Shown one piece after another: positions 26,430 through 35,105 of a DNA stretch of 64,000 nt. Within the stretch, counting starts at the first letter, position 1. Each line of letters opens with the position of its first letter. A program made the translations under genes and the position numbers. A model generated the notes under the pieces. That model was not told the DNA's origin, ran no database searches, and was given only the letters and a program-made list of their open reading frames with translations. Location: the NCBI RefSeq assembly GCF_024055895.1, contig NZ_JAMXLE010000001.1:372001-436000 (forward strand). Reading direction: 5' to 3'. Source of the stretch: Rhizobium sp. L1K21. GTDB lineage: Bacteria; Pseudomonadota; Alphaproteobacteria; Rhizobiales; Rhizobiaceae.

Positions 26430-26605
26430 GGTCAGACCTCTCGGAATCGGGTGAACGATACAAACACGCGACTGGCGCGGCGTTTCCGGAATGGCCCCTT
26501 CAAGGGCTGGTCTTACCTGTTCATTGGCAGGGTCTCCTTGCTGCAGAGGAAGAATAACAGGCGGGCTGGAGAATGAAAGCCCAAAACACAAGCGGAGGTA
26601 TGGAT

Positions 26606-27778
26606 ATGGCTATCGAGGGTAAGACAGAAAAACGCGAGCGGCGCATCAGGCTTGGCATGGTCGGCGGTGGTTCCGGCGCGTTTATCGGCGCGGTACACCG
26701 CATTGCCGCGCGTCTTGACGATGAATATGAACTGGTGGCCGGTGCCTTGTCTTCAACGCCTGAAAAGGCGCGCCAATCCGGTGCGGAACTCGGTCTTGAT
26801 CCATCGCGCGTCTATGATGATTTCAAGTCGATGGCGATCCGTGAGGCCCGGTTGAAAGACGGGATCGATGCGGTGGCCATCGTGACGCCGAACCACATGC
26901 ACTATCCTGCAGCGGTGGAATTCTTGAAGCGCGGCATTCACGTGATCTGCGACAAGCCGCTGACCTCAACGCTTGCCGATGCCAAGAAGCTGGTGGCCGC
27001 AGCTGAAAAATCCGATGCGCTTTTTATTCTGACCCACAATTATTCCGGTTATCCGATGGTGCGTCAGGCGCGCGAGATGGTGGCGCGCGGCGATCTGGGC
27101 GACATTCGACTGGTGCAGATGGAGTATCCGCAGGATTGGCTTGCCGAACCTGTTGAGCAGAGCGGTGAAAACAAGCAGGCCGCCTGGCGCACCGATCCCA
27201 CCAAAAGCGGGGTGGGCGGTTCCACAGGCGATATTGGAACGCATGCCTATCATCTCGGGTGCTTTATCTCCGGGCTGGAACTCGATGAGCTCGCCGCCGA
27301 TATCGACTCCTTCGTTGACGGCCGTCAGGTGGACGACAATGCGCATGTGATGATGCGGTTTAAAGGGGGTGCCAAGGGCATGCTTTGGTGCAGCCAGGTG
27401 GCGGTTGGAAACGAGAATGGCCTTAAGGTTCGCGTTTATGGCACCAAGGGCGGGCTGGAATGGGTTCAGGCCGATCCGAACTATCTCTGGTTCACCCCGC
27501 TTGGTGGCTGCAAGCAGCTGATCACGCGCGCCGGTGCCGGTGCAATTGATGCAGCAGCGCGCGTGAGCCGCATTCCCGGCGGTCATCCGGAGGGCTATCT
27601 TGAGGGCTTTGCGACAATTTACACCGAGGCGGCGCGGGCCATCCGTGCGCGGCAATCCGGCACGGCGCTCGACTCGGCTGTTCTCTATCCAACCGTTCAT
27701 GACGGGCTGAAGGGTGTTGAATTTGTCAGTGCCTGCGTCAACTCGTCCAAGCGCAATGGTGCATGGGTCAAAGTCTGA
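26606..27778 (+). CDS. Gfo/Idh/MocA-family sugar dehydrogenase
   Basis: The 390-residue NAD(P)-dependent enzyme has a Rossmann motif GMVGGGSGAFIGAVH near the N-terminus, the active-site lysine in ICDKPLTST (EKP-like motif) and a C-terminal alpha/beta domain with GVGGSTGDIGTHAYHLGCF, where the Asp/His pair is catalytic. ATG 26606 is seven bases after CGGAGG; ATG 26600 is too close. Relatives oxidise inositols, glucosides at C3, levoglucosan or trehalose-type sugars. Together with the TIM-barrel isomerase and importer it suggests an oxidation-isomerisation route for an unusual sugar (inference). Confidence 0.87.
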   Translation: MAIEGKTEKRERRIRLGMVGGGSGAFIGAVHRIAARLDDEYELVAGALSSTPEKARQSGAELGLDPSRVYDDFKSMAIREARLKDGIDAVAIVTPNHMHYPAAVEFLKRGIHVICDKPLTSTLADAKKLVAAAEKSDALFILTHNYSGYPMVRQAREMVARGDLGDIRLVQMEYPQDWLAEPVEQSGENKQAAWRTDPTKSGVGGSTGDIGTHAYHLGCFISGLELDELAADIDSFVDGRQVDDNAHVMMRFKGGAKGMLWCSQVAVGNENGLKVRVYGTKGGLEWVQADPNYLWFTPLGGCKQLITRAGAGAIDAAARVSRIPGGHPEGYLEGFATIYTEAARAIRARQSGTALDSAVLYPTVHDGLKGVEFVSACVNSSKRNGAWVKV

Positions 27779-27835
27779 CCGTGTTGAAATCCAAATTGTG
27801 ACACGCAATGGTGCTCAGAAAGAAGAATCGGAGAC

Positions 27836-27858
27836 TCTCTCGCATGTTATGTGAGAGA
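27836..27858. promoter_or_regulatory. Inverted repeat upstream of the beta-glucosidase gene
   Basis: TCTCTCGCAT (27836-27845) and ATGTGAGAGA (27849-27858) are near-perfect inverted arms (9 of 10) with a 3-base centre, 82 bases before the GH1 ATG. No T-run follows, so an operator is more likely than a terminator. Confidence 0.4.
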
Positions 27859-27940
27859 TTGTCATAAAACCCTTGCGTGTTTCGGTCAGGACATCTTTAT
27901 TCCCGGTCGAGGCGGTTAGAGTACCAGAAAGAGATCTAAG

Positions 27941-29320
27941 ATGATGGATGCGAAAGAACTGGCCGGGCGTTTTCCCGGCGACTTCCTGTTTGGCGTGGCA
28001 ACGGCCTCGTTTCAAATCGAGGGCGCGACAAAGGAAGACGGACGCAAGGCCTCGATCTGGGATGCATTCTGCAACATGCCCGGCCGGGTTTATCAGCGCC
28101 ATAACGGCGATATTGCCTGCGACCACTATCACCGGTGGGAAGAGGATCTCGATCTCATCAAGGAATTCGGTGTCGGGGCCTATCGTTTTTCCATTGCCTG
28201 GCCACGGATCATTCCCGACGGTACGGGGCCGATCAACGAAAAGGGTCTCGACTTTTATGATCGGCTGCTCGATGGGCTGAAGGCGCGCGGCATCAAGGCC
28301 TATGCGACGCTCTATCATTGGGACCTTCCGCTGACCCTGATGGGTGATGGTGGATGGACCGGGCGTTCCACGGCTTACGCCTATCAGCGTTACGTCGAAA
28401 CGGTTGTGCGTCGTCTGGGCGACCGTATGGATGCGGTTGCGACCTTCAATGAGCCCTGGTGTTCGGTCATCCTGTCCCATCTTTACGGTGTCCATGCACC
28501 CGGCGAACAGAGCATGGAAGCGACGCTGCATGCAGCCCATTACACCAATCTAGCCCATGGTCTCGGTGTTCAGGCGATCCGCGCGATTGATCCGAAATTG
28601 CCGGTCGGGATTGTTTTCAACGCGCAGTCGATCATTCCTTCAACCGGCAGTGCAGAGGATGTTGCTGCAGCCAAACGCGCCAACGATTTCCACAATGGAA
28701 TGTTCTTCGGTCCGGTCTTCAAGGGCGCATACCCTGAAGAGCTGGTGGAGAAGCTTGGCCACATGATGCCGAAGATCGAAGACGGCGACATGGCGATCAT
28801 CTCAGAAAAGCTCGACTGGTGGGGGCTGAATTATTACACAACCGCACGCGTGGCTGCCGATCCTGATCCAGAGGCCGTATATCCGGCCACCATCCAGGGT
28901 CCGCATCTGCATCCGGAAAAGACCGATATCGGCTGGGAAATCGATCCGTCCGGCTTCATGCATGTCGTTCGCGAACTTTACGGGGCTTACGATCTGCCGG
29001 AATTCTACATCACGGAAAACGGTGCGTGCTACAATATGGGGCCGGGACCGGACGGTGAAATCGACGATCAGCCGCGGCTTGATTATTACGCCGCGCATCT
29101 CTCCGTCTGCGCCGATATGATCGCGGAGGGCCTTCCGCTTCGCGGTTATTTCGCATGGTCGCTGATGGACAATTTCGAATGGGCGGAGGGCTACCGCATG
29201 CGGTTTGGTCTGACCTATGTCGATTATGAAACGCAAAAGCGCACGGTCAAGAAAAGCGGGCATTGGTACAAGGCGCTGGCGGAAGAGTTTCCGAAGGGCA
29301 ACCACGCGTCAAAGGCTTGA
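27941..29320 (+). CDS. Family GH1 beta-glucosidase
   Basis: The 459-residue retaining glycosidase hydrolyses beta-glucosides or related beta-glycosides. The GH1 N-terminal signature FLFGVATASFQIEG is at 16-29, the acid/base glutamate is in ATFNEPW (Glu171) and the nucleophile in YITENGA (Glu359). The C-terminal ARGYFAWSLMDNFEWAEGY-like segment matches the subsite -1 region. No signal peptide is present, so it acts on imported disaccharides or aryl-glucosides. Start at ATG 27941 or 27944. Its position after the importer, isomerase and dehydrogenase suggests a shared substrate, though a 162-base gap with its own inverted repeat separates it. Confidence 0.95.
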   Translation: MMDAKELAGRFPGDFLFGVATASFQIEGATKEDGRKASIWDAFCNMPGRVYQRHNGDIACDHYHRWEEDLDLIKEFGVGAYRFSIAWPRIIPDGTGPINEKGLDFYDRLLDGLKARGIKAYATLYHWDLPLTLMGDGGWTGRSTAYAYQRYVETVVRRLGDRMDAVATFNEPWCSVILSHLYGVHAPGEQSMEATLHAAHYTNLAHGLGVQAIRAIDPKLPVGIVFNAQSIIPSTGSAEDVAAAKRANDFHNGMFFGPVFKGAYPEELVEKLGHMMPKIEDGDMAIISEKLDWWGLNYYTTARVAADPDPEAVYPATIQGPHLHPEKTDIGWEIDPSGFMHVVRELYGAYDLPEFYITENGACYNMGPGPDGEIDDQPRLDYYAAHLSVCADMIAEGLPLRGYFAWSLMDNFEWAEGYRMRFGLTYVDYETQKRTVKKSGHWYKALAEEFPKGNHASKA

Positions 29321-29328
29321 TCGGCCCT

Positions 29329-29868
29329 ATGCGCTTTTATGCGATCAGCGGAAGTGTGCGTGCGGTTTCGGTTCATTCAGCGATGCTGCGCGCCTTTCGC
29401 GACAATGCGCCTGATGCCTGCGAAGTCGTCCTTTGTGATCTCCTCGAGTCCCTGCCGATTTTCAATCCGGACCGTGAAGGGGAGGCCACGCCTCAAAGCG
29501 TCCTTGAATTTGCGCATGAGGTCGGCAAAGCCGACGCGCTCATTGTCGCGGCGCCCGAATATGCGCATGGCATTCCCGGTGGATTGAAAAATGCCCTTGA
29601 TTGGCTGGTGTCGCGTCCTGAATTGATCGGCAAGCCGGTGCTGCTTGCGCATGCCTATTCTCATGGGCGCGGACACTACGGGCTTGCGGCGCTGGAGGAG
29701 GTTTTGAAAACGGCTTCCTTGCAGATTGCGCCCAATAGTCCGTTCAGTGTGCCCCTGGTCGGGAGATCGCCTGAGGAAACCAAAGATATTCTTTCGGAAC
29801 CGGCGGTTCGCCGGTCTATCAGAACGGCCCTCGAGGCGTTGCGGCAATGGGTGGTGACGCTTAGCTAA
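29329..29868 (+). CDS. NADPH-dependent FMN reductase (flavodoxin-like)
   Basis: The 179-residue protein has the FMN phosphate loop near the N-terminus (ISGSVRAVSVHSAML) and the flavin-ring motif APEYAHGIPGGLKNALDWL of the NADPH_dep_FMN_red family (ArsH/ChrR/azoreductase-like). Members reduce quinones, azo dyes or chromate; the physiological substrate is unclear. ATG 29329 is eight bases after the bglA stop, so it is probably cotranscribed. Its 3' end overlaps the convergent HxlR gene by eight bases. Confidence 0.88.
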   Translation: MRFYAISGSVRAVSVHSAMLRAFRDNAPDACEVVLCDLLESLPIFNPDREGEATPQSVLEFAHEVGKADALIVAAPEYAHGIPGGLKNALDWLVSRPELIGKPVLLAHAYSHGRGHYGLAALEEVLKTASLQIAPNSPFSVPLVGRSPEETKDILSEPAVRRSIRTALEALRQWVVTLS

Positions 29869-30256
29869 TTCTGATCAGTTTGGAATCTTCAACTTCGCCG
29901 TTGCGCAGATCGAAGTCCGCGCGGGCGGCGTGAATTTCTGCGTGGTTCTGGAAAACCCAGCTGCCAATGCCCTTCACCGGTTGGGAAAACGAAATGCCGA
30001 GCTCGGTCAACGAATACTCCACCCGCGGAGGTACTGTCGGGTAAACGGTGCGTTTGACAATGCCGTCCCGTTCCAGCGCGCGCAATGTAAGGGTCAACAT
30101 GCGTTGCGATATGCCCACGACGGCGCGTTTCAACTCACTGAAGCGCAGCGGGCTTTCCCCCAGCTGCATGATGATGAGGATTGTCCACTTGTCACCCAGG
30201 CGCGCCAGAATTTCGCTGACGGTTGTACACTTGTTGTGATCATAGGCGCTGCACAT
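29861..30256 (-). CDS. HxlR-family redox-responsive regulator
   Basis: The 131-residue winged-helix protein has the HxlR core ILARLGDKWTILIIMQLGESPLRFSELKR and ISQRMLTLTLRALERDGIVKR (residues 15-65), with an N-terminal MCSAYDHNKCTT containing Cys2 and Cys10. HxlR sensors such as YodB, QorR and HypR use N-terminal cysteines to sense quinones or disulfide stress, and control nitroreductases. It is divergent from a nitroreductase, its probable target. Four GTTAC pentamers lie between the two genes. Confidence 0.88.
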   Translation of the reverse strand: MCSAYDHNKCTTVSEILARLGDKWTILIIMQLGESPLRFSELKRAVVGISQRMLTLTLRALERDGIVKRTVYPTVPPRVEYSLTELGISFSQPVKGIGSWVFQNHAEIHAARADFDLRNGEVEDSKLIRIS

Positions 30257-30261
30257 TGGAA

Positions 30262-30348
30262 GTTACCTTCTTTGAACCTGGTTACAAAAATGTGCCTTCT
30301 TGCACGATTTTTCAAGTTCCCTATTTAAGCATGGTTACGAATTGTTAC
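30262..30348. promoter_or_regulatory. GTTAC repeats in the hxlR/nitroreductase divergent promoter
   Basis: GTTAC occurs at 30262, 30281, 30334 and 30344, all on the plus strand; the last two are 10 bp apart in GGTTACGAATTGTTACC. They are candidate half-sites for the HxlR regulator. The assignment is inferred from position. Confidence 0.35.
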
Positions 30349-30424
30349 CACCCTTTCACTGGCTGTTCAATCACCGGCAAGGGCGAGGGTTTTCATTGAA
30401 CAAGGCATATAGAGGACAAAACCA

Positions 30425-31057
30425 ATGCTGATCGACAAACTCAACTGGCGCTATGCTACCAAGAAGATGGATTCTTCAAAAACCGTTCCTGAAGACAAGG
30501 TGGAACGCATTCTGGAAGCAGCCCGACTGGCGCCGACCTCGAGCGGTCTTCAGCCCTATGAAATCATCGTCGTGACGAATCCCGATATCCGTGCACGCAT
30601 TCAAGAAGCTGCCAATGGTCAGGCACAGATCACCGAAGGGTCTCATCTTCTCGTCTTCGCCGCCTGGGACAATTATACGCCCGAGCGGATCAACTCCATG
30701 TTCGATCTGGTGAACGAAGAGCGTGGCTTTACCAATGAAGGCTGGGAAAATTATCGCAAGATGCTGCTCGGTCTTTATCCGCCACGCGATGCGCAGACCA
30801 ATTACGAACATGCGGCCCGTCAGGCCTATATCGGCTTTGGCCTGGCCATTACGGCTGCAGCCTTCGAAGAGGTTGATGCAACGCCGATGGAAGGGTTCAA
30901 CCCCGAGGCTGTCGACGAGATTCTGGGCTTGAGAGAGCGTGGCCTGCGTTCGGTGACACTGCTTCCGCTCGGCTACCGTGAAAGCAGCGGTGACTGGCTC
31001 GTCAATCTGAAAAAAGTCCGCCGTGCAAAAGAAGACTTCGTGACCGAAGTCCACTGA
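30425..31057 (+). CDS. NAD(P)H-dependent nitroreductase-family oxidoreductase
   Basis: The 210-residue FMN enzyme has the N-terminal FMN-binding pattern RYATKKMDSSKTVPEDKVERILEAARLAPTSSGLQPYEI and C-terminal TLLPLGYRESSGDWLVNLKKVRR, matching the NfsB/DrgA-type nitroreductases. It probably reduces quinones, nitroaromatics or electrophilic enals. The divergent HxlR regulator suggests induction by such stress. It ends 34 bases before a strong terminator hairpin. Confidence 0.9.
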   Translation: MLIDKLNWRYATKKMDSSKTVPEDKVERILEAARLAPTSSGLQPYEIIVVTNPDIRARIQEAANGQAQITEGSHLLVFAAWDNYTPERINSMFDLVNEERGFTNEGWENYRKMLLGLYPPRDAQTNYEHAARQAYIGFGLAITAAAFEEVDATPMEGFNPEAVDEILGLRERGLRSVTLLPLGYRESSGDWLVNLKKVRRAKEDFVTEVH

Positions 31058-31090
31058 CGGCAATCAATACGACACGACGATCCTCCCCTC

Positions 31091-31120
31091 GAAGCCCCGG
31101 CCTGTCCGGGGCTTCTTGTT
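31091..31120 (+). terminator. Rho-independent-like terminator of the nitroreductase gene
   Basis: GAAGCCCCGG (31091-31100) pairs perfectly with CCGGGGCTTC (31106-31115) around CCTGT, followed by TTGTT. The T-run is imperfect. Confidence 0.65.
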
Positions 31121-31144
31121 ATCCATGGTGTCTGGCTTAGAATG

Positions 31145-31654
31145 TCAGGCCGTGGGTGCAGGGAGCTTGTTTGCTTCTTCGAATGCGGCGCGGACCTTGG
31201 CTTCCTGCGTCGTATCGAGATTGGTGCGGATCACCCGGCCACCGGTCTTGGCCATCTTTTCCAACACCTTGTCGGACGAGGCACGGTTGGCGAGAATGAA
31301 GAGGGCGGCTTGACCGGGTTGCAGCACCTCTGCCACGTCCTTCATGAACTTGTCGGAAATGCCGTAGTCGCTGAGTGCGCCAGCCACTGCGCCGGTTGCT
31401 GCACCGGCTGCGAGACCCAGAAGCGGGTTAAAGAAAATCAGCCCCGCCAAAACGCCCCAGAATGCGCCGCCGCTGGCACCGACGGCCCACAGGTGCACCA
31501 TCTGATTGAGCTTGACCTTGCCCTCATCGTCGGCGGTTGCGACAACGGCATCCTGGATTTCAACGAGATATTCACGTGCCAGCTCATAAAGTGTTTCACG
31601 CGACTTTTCGGCCTGTTCGGGATTCGCATAGCCGATCACAATCAATTCAGACAT
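31145..31654 (-). CDS. DUF1269 membrane protein
   Basis: The 169-residue protein matches the DUF1269 family of putative membrane-associated proteins: a ferredoxin-like N-terminal region (MSELIVIGYANPEQAEKSRETL), a central Gly/Ala-rich hydrophobic hairpin (GGAFWGVLAGLIFFNPLLGLAAGAATGAVAGAL, residues 61-93) and a C-terminal ALFILANRASSDKVLEKM. Glycine-zipper-like segments of this kind may oligomerise in the membrane. Function is unknown. It is preceded by AAAGGAGCG and is monocistronic. Confidence 0.82.
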   Translation of the reverse strand: MSELIVIGYANPEQAEKSRETLYELAREYLVEIQDAVVATADDEGKVKLNQMVHLWAVGASGGAFWGVLAGLIFFNPLLGLAAGAATGAVAGALSDYGISDKFMKDVAEVLQPGQAALFILANRASSDKVLEKMAKTGGRVIRTNLDTTQEAKVRAAFEEANKLPAPTA

Positions 31655-31776
31655 GACACGCTCCTTTCCTGATATGTTGCGTACACATCAGATGTAGGAG
31701 TGGCGCCTCTGAAGAGAAGCGCCTGAAGATTAAACCTCGTTCATTTTGAGCGTTTCTGCGAAAATGTCGCAGCTTG

Positions 31777-32727
31777 TTAGCCGTTTGGGGCGATGTGTTT
31801 CTCGCCGCGTTTCTTGGCCAGTGCGATCTGTTTCTGGCGCTGACGGAAACGGCTGCGGTCTTCCTCGGAACGCTCTTTGATGCAATGCGGGCAGGAAACG
31901 CCGTCCTCATAGTCGGGTGAAGCGATTTCTTCTGCCGTCAGCGGATGGCGGCAGGCGCGGCAGAGCTTGTAATCGCCCTCTTTGAGGCCATGGCCGACGG
32001 AGACGCGCTCGTCGAAGACGAAGCATTCGCCTTCCCAAAGGCTTTCTTCCTGAGGCACTTCTTCCAGATATTTCAAAATGCCGCCCTTGAGGTGGTAGAC
32101 CTCGTCAAAGCCCAGCTCCTTGGCAAAGGCGGTCGATTTTTCGCAGCGGATGCCGCCGGTGCAATACATGGCGATCTTCGGCTTGTTGTGCAGGCCGGGA
32201 TTGTTGCGCACCCAATCGGGAAATTCACGGAAGGTCTTGATGTTCGGATCAATCGCGCCCTTGAAGATGCCGATGGCGGTTTCATAATCGTTGCGGGTAT
32301 CAATGAGGATCGTGTCGGGATCGGAAATCAGGTCGTTCCAGTCCTTGGGGTCCACATAGGTGCCGACAACCTTGTTGGGGTCGACATTTTCGACACCCAT
32401 GGTCACGATTTCCTTTTTCAGGCGCACCTTCATGCGCAGGAAAGGTGGTTTGGACGCCTGGCTTTCCTTGTGAACGAGGTTCTTGAACTCCGGCTGTGCA
32501 TGCAGAAAGGCGAGAAGGTTTGTGATCCCTTCGCGCGGACCGGCAACCGTGCCGTTGATGCCTTCGTGCGCCAAAAGCAGCGTTCCCTTGATGTCATTGG
32601 CGTCGCAAACCTCCTGCAAGGGCTTTTGGAAAGCCTCGAAGCGGGGAAAGGATACAAAATGATAAAGGGCGGCCACCAGATAGCGGCTTTGCGTGTCGGT
32701 ATTCATAACAGGTGTCTCGTTCGCCAT
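31777..32727 (-). CDS. trhO: tRNA uridine(34) hydroxylase, rhodanese-type (TrhO/YceA)
   Basis: TrhO makes 5-hydroxyuridine at the wobble position of tRNA in an oxygen-dependent reaction. The protein has an N-terminal acylphosphatase-like domain ([14 protein letters not shown]), a rhodanese domain with the persulfide-forming cysteine in [11 protein letters not shown], and a C-terminal extension with CRACRHPL and [23 protein letters not shown], as in the canonical family. ATG 32727 is used; ATG 32706 is an alternative, and the longer TTG start at 32748 is less likely. Confidence 0.92.
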   Translation of the reverse strand: MANETPVMNTDTQSRYLVAALYHFVSFPRFEAFQKPLQEVCDANDIKGTLLLAHEGINGTVAGPREGITNLLAFLHAQPEFKNLVHKESQASKPPFLRMKVRLKKEIVTMGVENVDPNKVVGTYVDPKDWNDLISDPDTILIDTRNDYETAIGIFKGAIDPNIKTFREFPDWVRNNPGLHNKPKIAMYCTGGIRCEKSTAFAKELGFDEVYHLKGGILKYLEEVPQEESLWEGECFVFDERVSVGHGLKEGDYKLCRACRHPLTAEEIASPDYEDGVSCPHCIKERSEEDRSRFRQRQKQIALAKKRGEKHIAPNG

Positions 32728-32792
32728 GGCGCCAGCCAATACTCCCAAATGGCCCGTTTTTCAATTGCCAGGGCGCAAGCGTTGCTGCGGTG

Positions 32793-33692
32793 CTAAAGCA
32801 TCGCTTTCCAGAGCTTTTTGACGCGCTTGGCTTCCTTTTTCCAGTCGCCGGAATAGAGGGGCTCGGCAATCGTGATCGCGGTCGTACGTAGCTCTGCACG
32901 GCGCTTTTGCAACAGATCGAGGAGTTGATTGCGGGATTGGGCGTCGCACAGCGTGCCGGGCTCTGACCTCTCAAGCCCGATGAGCAGCGTGAGATCGTGC
33001 TCGTGGCCCAAAATGCCGGCCAGTTCCTTGGCCTCGGTGTCCATGGCGCCAAGGCCGTTCGGCCATGCGCGGGAGAGAAAACCGGCTTGGTAAACGGTCT
33101 GTTGGGTGCTTTTGCGCAGGTCGTGGAAGCTTTCGTCGTCCGCGCCGGTTTTGCACGCGGCAAGCGCATGGACGGCCTTTTTGTGACGTCTTGCCCAGCC
33201 GTCTGCGAGAATTTTTGCGGCGTCGACTTCCTTTTTGTCATCGATCTTTTTGATTGAGGACAGCGTGGTGCGACAAAGTGTGATGGCCGAATTGATCTGT
33301 TTTTCCAGGTTTTCCGGCGCTCGGTTATGCAGGGCGAGCCGGGCTTGAAGGCTTGAGCGCATCCGCGATGCTATTTCTTTTGCGCCATTGTCTGCCAGGT
33401 AGGGGGCCAGCCAATCAGCGCATTCGACCAGCGCGGCTGCATCGCGCACCTTGGAGATGCTGCCGGCTGCAATGCCCAGGCGACGGTTTGCCGAATGGAA
33501 ACGTTTGGGTGCGAGGTCGCGGCAAAGGCGCAGAAGTGCGCGTGCCCTCTTGAGCCTCTTGCGGGCCTTGTGGATTGCCTCGTCTCGACCGTCGGGACGC
33601 TTGCGCAGCTCTTTGATTGCCGCATCCAGGGCCTTCTCGAGATGCAGCTTGACGTCGGCAGATAGAGGCTTTTTCGGGTCAAACCCTGGCAT
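32793..33692 (-). CDS. CHAD-domain protein
   Basis: The 299-residue helical protein has the conserved-histidine arrangement of CHAD domains: DEAIHKARKRLKRARALLRL near residue 38 and a second HDLRKSTQQTVYQ near 190, with many basic residues for binding polyphosphate. CHAD domains bind inorganic polyphosphate granules. The gene start overlaps the end of the CYTH gene by 14 bases, so both are coupled; in other bacteria the two domains are often fused in one triphosphatase. Confidence 0.9.
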   Translation of the reverse strand: MPGFDPKKPLSADVKLHLEKALDAAIKELRKRPDGRDEAIHKARKRLKRARALLRLCRDLAPKRFHSANRRLGIAAGSISKVRDAAALVECADWLAPYLADNGAKEIASRMRSSLQARLALHNRAPENLEKQINSAITLCRTTLSSIKKIDDKKEVDAAKILADGWARRHKKAVHALAACKTGADDESFHDLRKSTQQTVYQAGFLSRAWPNGLGAMDTEAKELAGILGHEHDLTLLIGLERSEPGTLCDAQSRNQLLDLLQKRRAELRTTAITIAEPLYSGDWKKEAKRVKKLWKAML

Positions 33693-34164
33693 GGGCGCGG
33701 ATTTCCGGGAGACCGTAAAGTGCGAGCGACTGATTGGAATAGGCAGCGTCGCCGGTCAGTTCCATGCCCACCCAGGCTGGGATGGCCGGATCGTCATTTT
33801 CCGATTCAAGCTCGACTTCGGCAACAACAAGCCCGTCCAGATCGCCTTCGTACACATCGATTTCCCATAGAAAACCTTCATAGGGAACGACATAACGCAC
33901 TTTCTCGATCACGTTGCCGATGGACAATTCCAAGAGCTCACGAGCTTCGTTGGCGGGAACGGAAAACTCAACTTCATCGCGGGTGAGGCCGGCGCGCCCC
34001 GCCTTCATCGTCAGCTTGGCGCTGCCGTCCTGGCTCAGGCGAATGCGCACATTGCGGTCATCCATGACCGCGACATAGGCCTGGGTCAATTTGGAGCCGG
34101 GGCCTGCCTTGTCTTTCCACCTTGCGTCGCGAACGAGGAACTTCCGCTCGATTTCTTTCGCCAT
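33679..34164 (-). CDS. CYTH-domain triphosphatase-like protein
   Basis: The 161-residue protein starts MAKEIERKFLV, with the ExExK signature of the triphosphate tunnel metalloenzyme fold, and continues with alternating charged strands (VRIRLSQDGSAKLTMKAG, WEIDVYEGDLDGLVVAEVELESE). Single-domain bacterial CYTH proteins are inorganic triphosphatases or tripolyphosphatases. ATG 34164 is chosen because the family always begins at this motif. Coupling with the CHAD gene downstream implies a polyphosphate-related function. Confidence 0.92.
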   Translation of the reverse strand: MAKEIERKFLVRDARWKDKAGPGSKLTQAYVAVMDDRNVRIRLSQDGSAKLTMKAGRAGLTRDEVEFSVPANEARELLELSIGNVIEKVRYVVPYEGFLWEIDVYEGDLDGLVVAEVELESENDDPAIPAWVGMELTGDAAYSNQSLALYGLPEIRAHARV

Positions 34165-34252
34165 TGCAGGCTCCACACACTTTACTCCTTCCAACCTAGC
34201 GCATTGGCCGAAAGATTCAAAGCGGAGAAGTTGCCACATTGGTTAAGCAGGC

Positions 34253-34669
34253 TTAACCAATGCCCATGGAAATAAGAATTTTCCGGCAATCATGGTCTGA
34301 AATCGCGAAAATGCCGAAGCGGAACTGATAGCCCCAATTGCGCTTGCCGCGGGTGAATTCCAGGCAATCCAGCAAAGGATGAATCGGTGCTGGTTGTGTG
34401 GTGAACCAGTGCACATCGCGTCGCCATGGCGTGAAATTTTCGCCCATATCATATTGATAGATGCTCCGCTCAGTGATGACACCTGCAGCGGTAAAAGCCT
34501 GCACGCGCTCGCCGCCGCGCATTTCGCTGGATGGTGAATAATAGATCACCATGTCGCCCGGAGAGGTCCGGGCGAGGGGGGATGATTTGCCGTGGCAAAC
34601 CTGCATGAAGCCGCCTTCGCGGCCCTTTGCAACGTGGTTTGCCGAGGCAATGGCGATCCAGGCTTTCAT
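34253..34669 (-). CDS. EVE-domain protein (UPF0310)
   Basis: The 138-residue protein begins MKAWIAIASANHVAKG and contains GFMQVCHGK, PGDMVIYYSP and QAFTAAGVI, the PUA-like EVE fold of the UPF0310 group. EVE domains bind modified bases in DNA or RNA and appear in restriction and methylation contexts, but free-standing copies like this are usually housekeeping. Its ATG overlaps the stop of the upstream VOC gene as ATGA, so they are cotranscribed. Confidence 0.88.
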   Translation of the reverse strand: MKAWIAIASANHVAKGREGGFMQVCHGKSSPLARTSPGDMVIYYSPSSEMRGGERVQAFTAAGVITERSIYQYDMGENFTPWRRDVHWFTTQPAPIHPLLDCLEFTRGKRNWGYQFRFGIFAISDHDCRKILISMGIG

Positions 34670-35040
34670 TGGCGGTCTGCCGCCAGGCAATAGACGCGGA
34701 CTCGGTGGCCATCTGGATCAAGTGCGGTGAAGGTGCGCCCGAATGGAACCGTGACCGGCTTTTGCGTAATCGTCGTTCCATCCTTTTCCCAGATTGAGGC
34801 CGTCATATCGACTTTCTCGTCGGTATCCACCGAAATGCCGATTTCCGAACCACCGACAGTTGCCGGTGCTGGCGGCTTGACGTCGGAGGCCAGCCAGAGG
34901 CCGAGCTTGTTGCCTGACGGCATGGCGAAGACCGCAAATCCGGGTGAGGCGCTGACAGGCTTTACGCCAAGGATCTTTTCGTAGAAAGCGACGCTGTCGC
35001 CGACGTCGGCCACATAAAGAATGCTGTAATCCATATTCAT
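34666..35040 (-). CDS. VOC/glyoxalase-family protein
   Basis: The 124-residue protein is a two-module vicinal oxygen chelate fold: MDYSILYVADVGDSVAFYEKILGVKPV starts module 1, and KPVTVPFGRTFTALDPDGHRVRVY ends module 2 with the conserved DPDGHRV strand. Such proteins are often dioxygenase, glyoxalase or resistance-type enzymes, or have no known activity. The gene follows the YafY-type regulator in the same direction (65-base gap) and overlaps the EVE gene. Confidence 0.87.
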   Translation of the reverse strand: MNMDYSILYVADVGDSVAFYEKILGVKPVSASPGFAVFAMPSGNKLGLWLASDVKPPAPATVGGSEIGISVDTDEKVDMTASIWEKDGTTITQKPVTVPFGRTFTALDPDGHRVRVYCLAADRQ

Positions 35041-35105
35041 CTTTGAACTCCCGTTGATTGGCGGCGTGTTGTCGCCGAACGGGAATGTCTTAAAACGTCA
35101 TGCTG

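Noticed and set aside
34253-34669. EVE domain as part of a defence system
   Set aside because: No methylase, nuclease or restriction gene nearby; it is coupled to a VOC gene instead.
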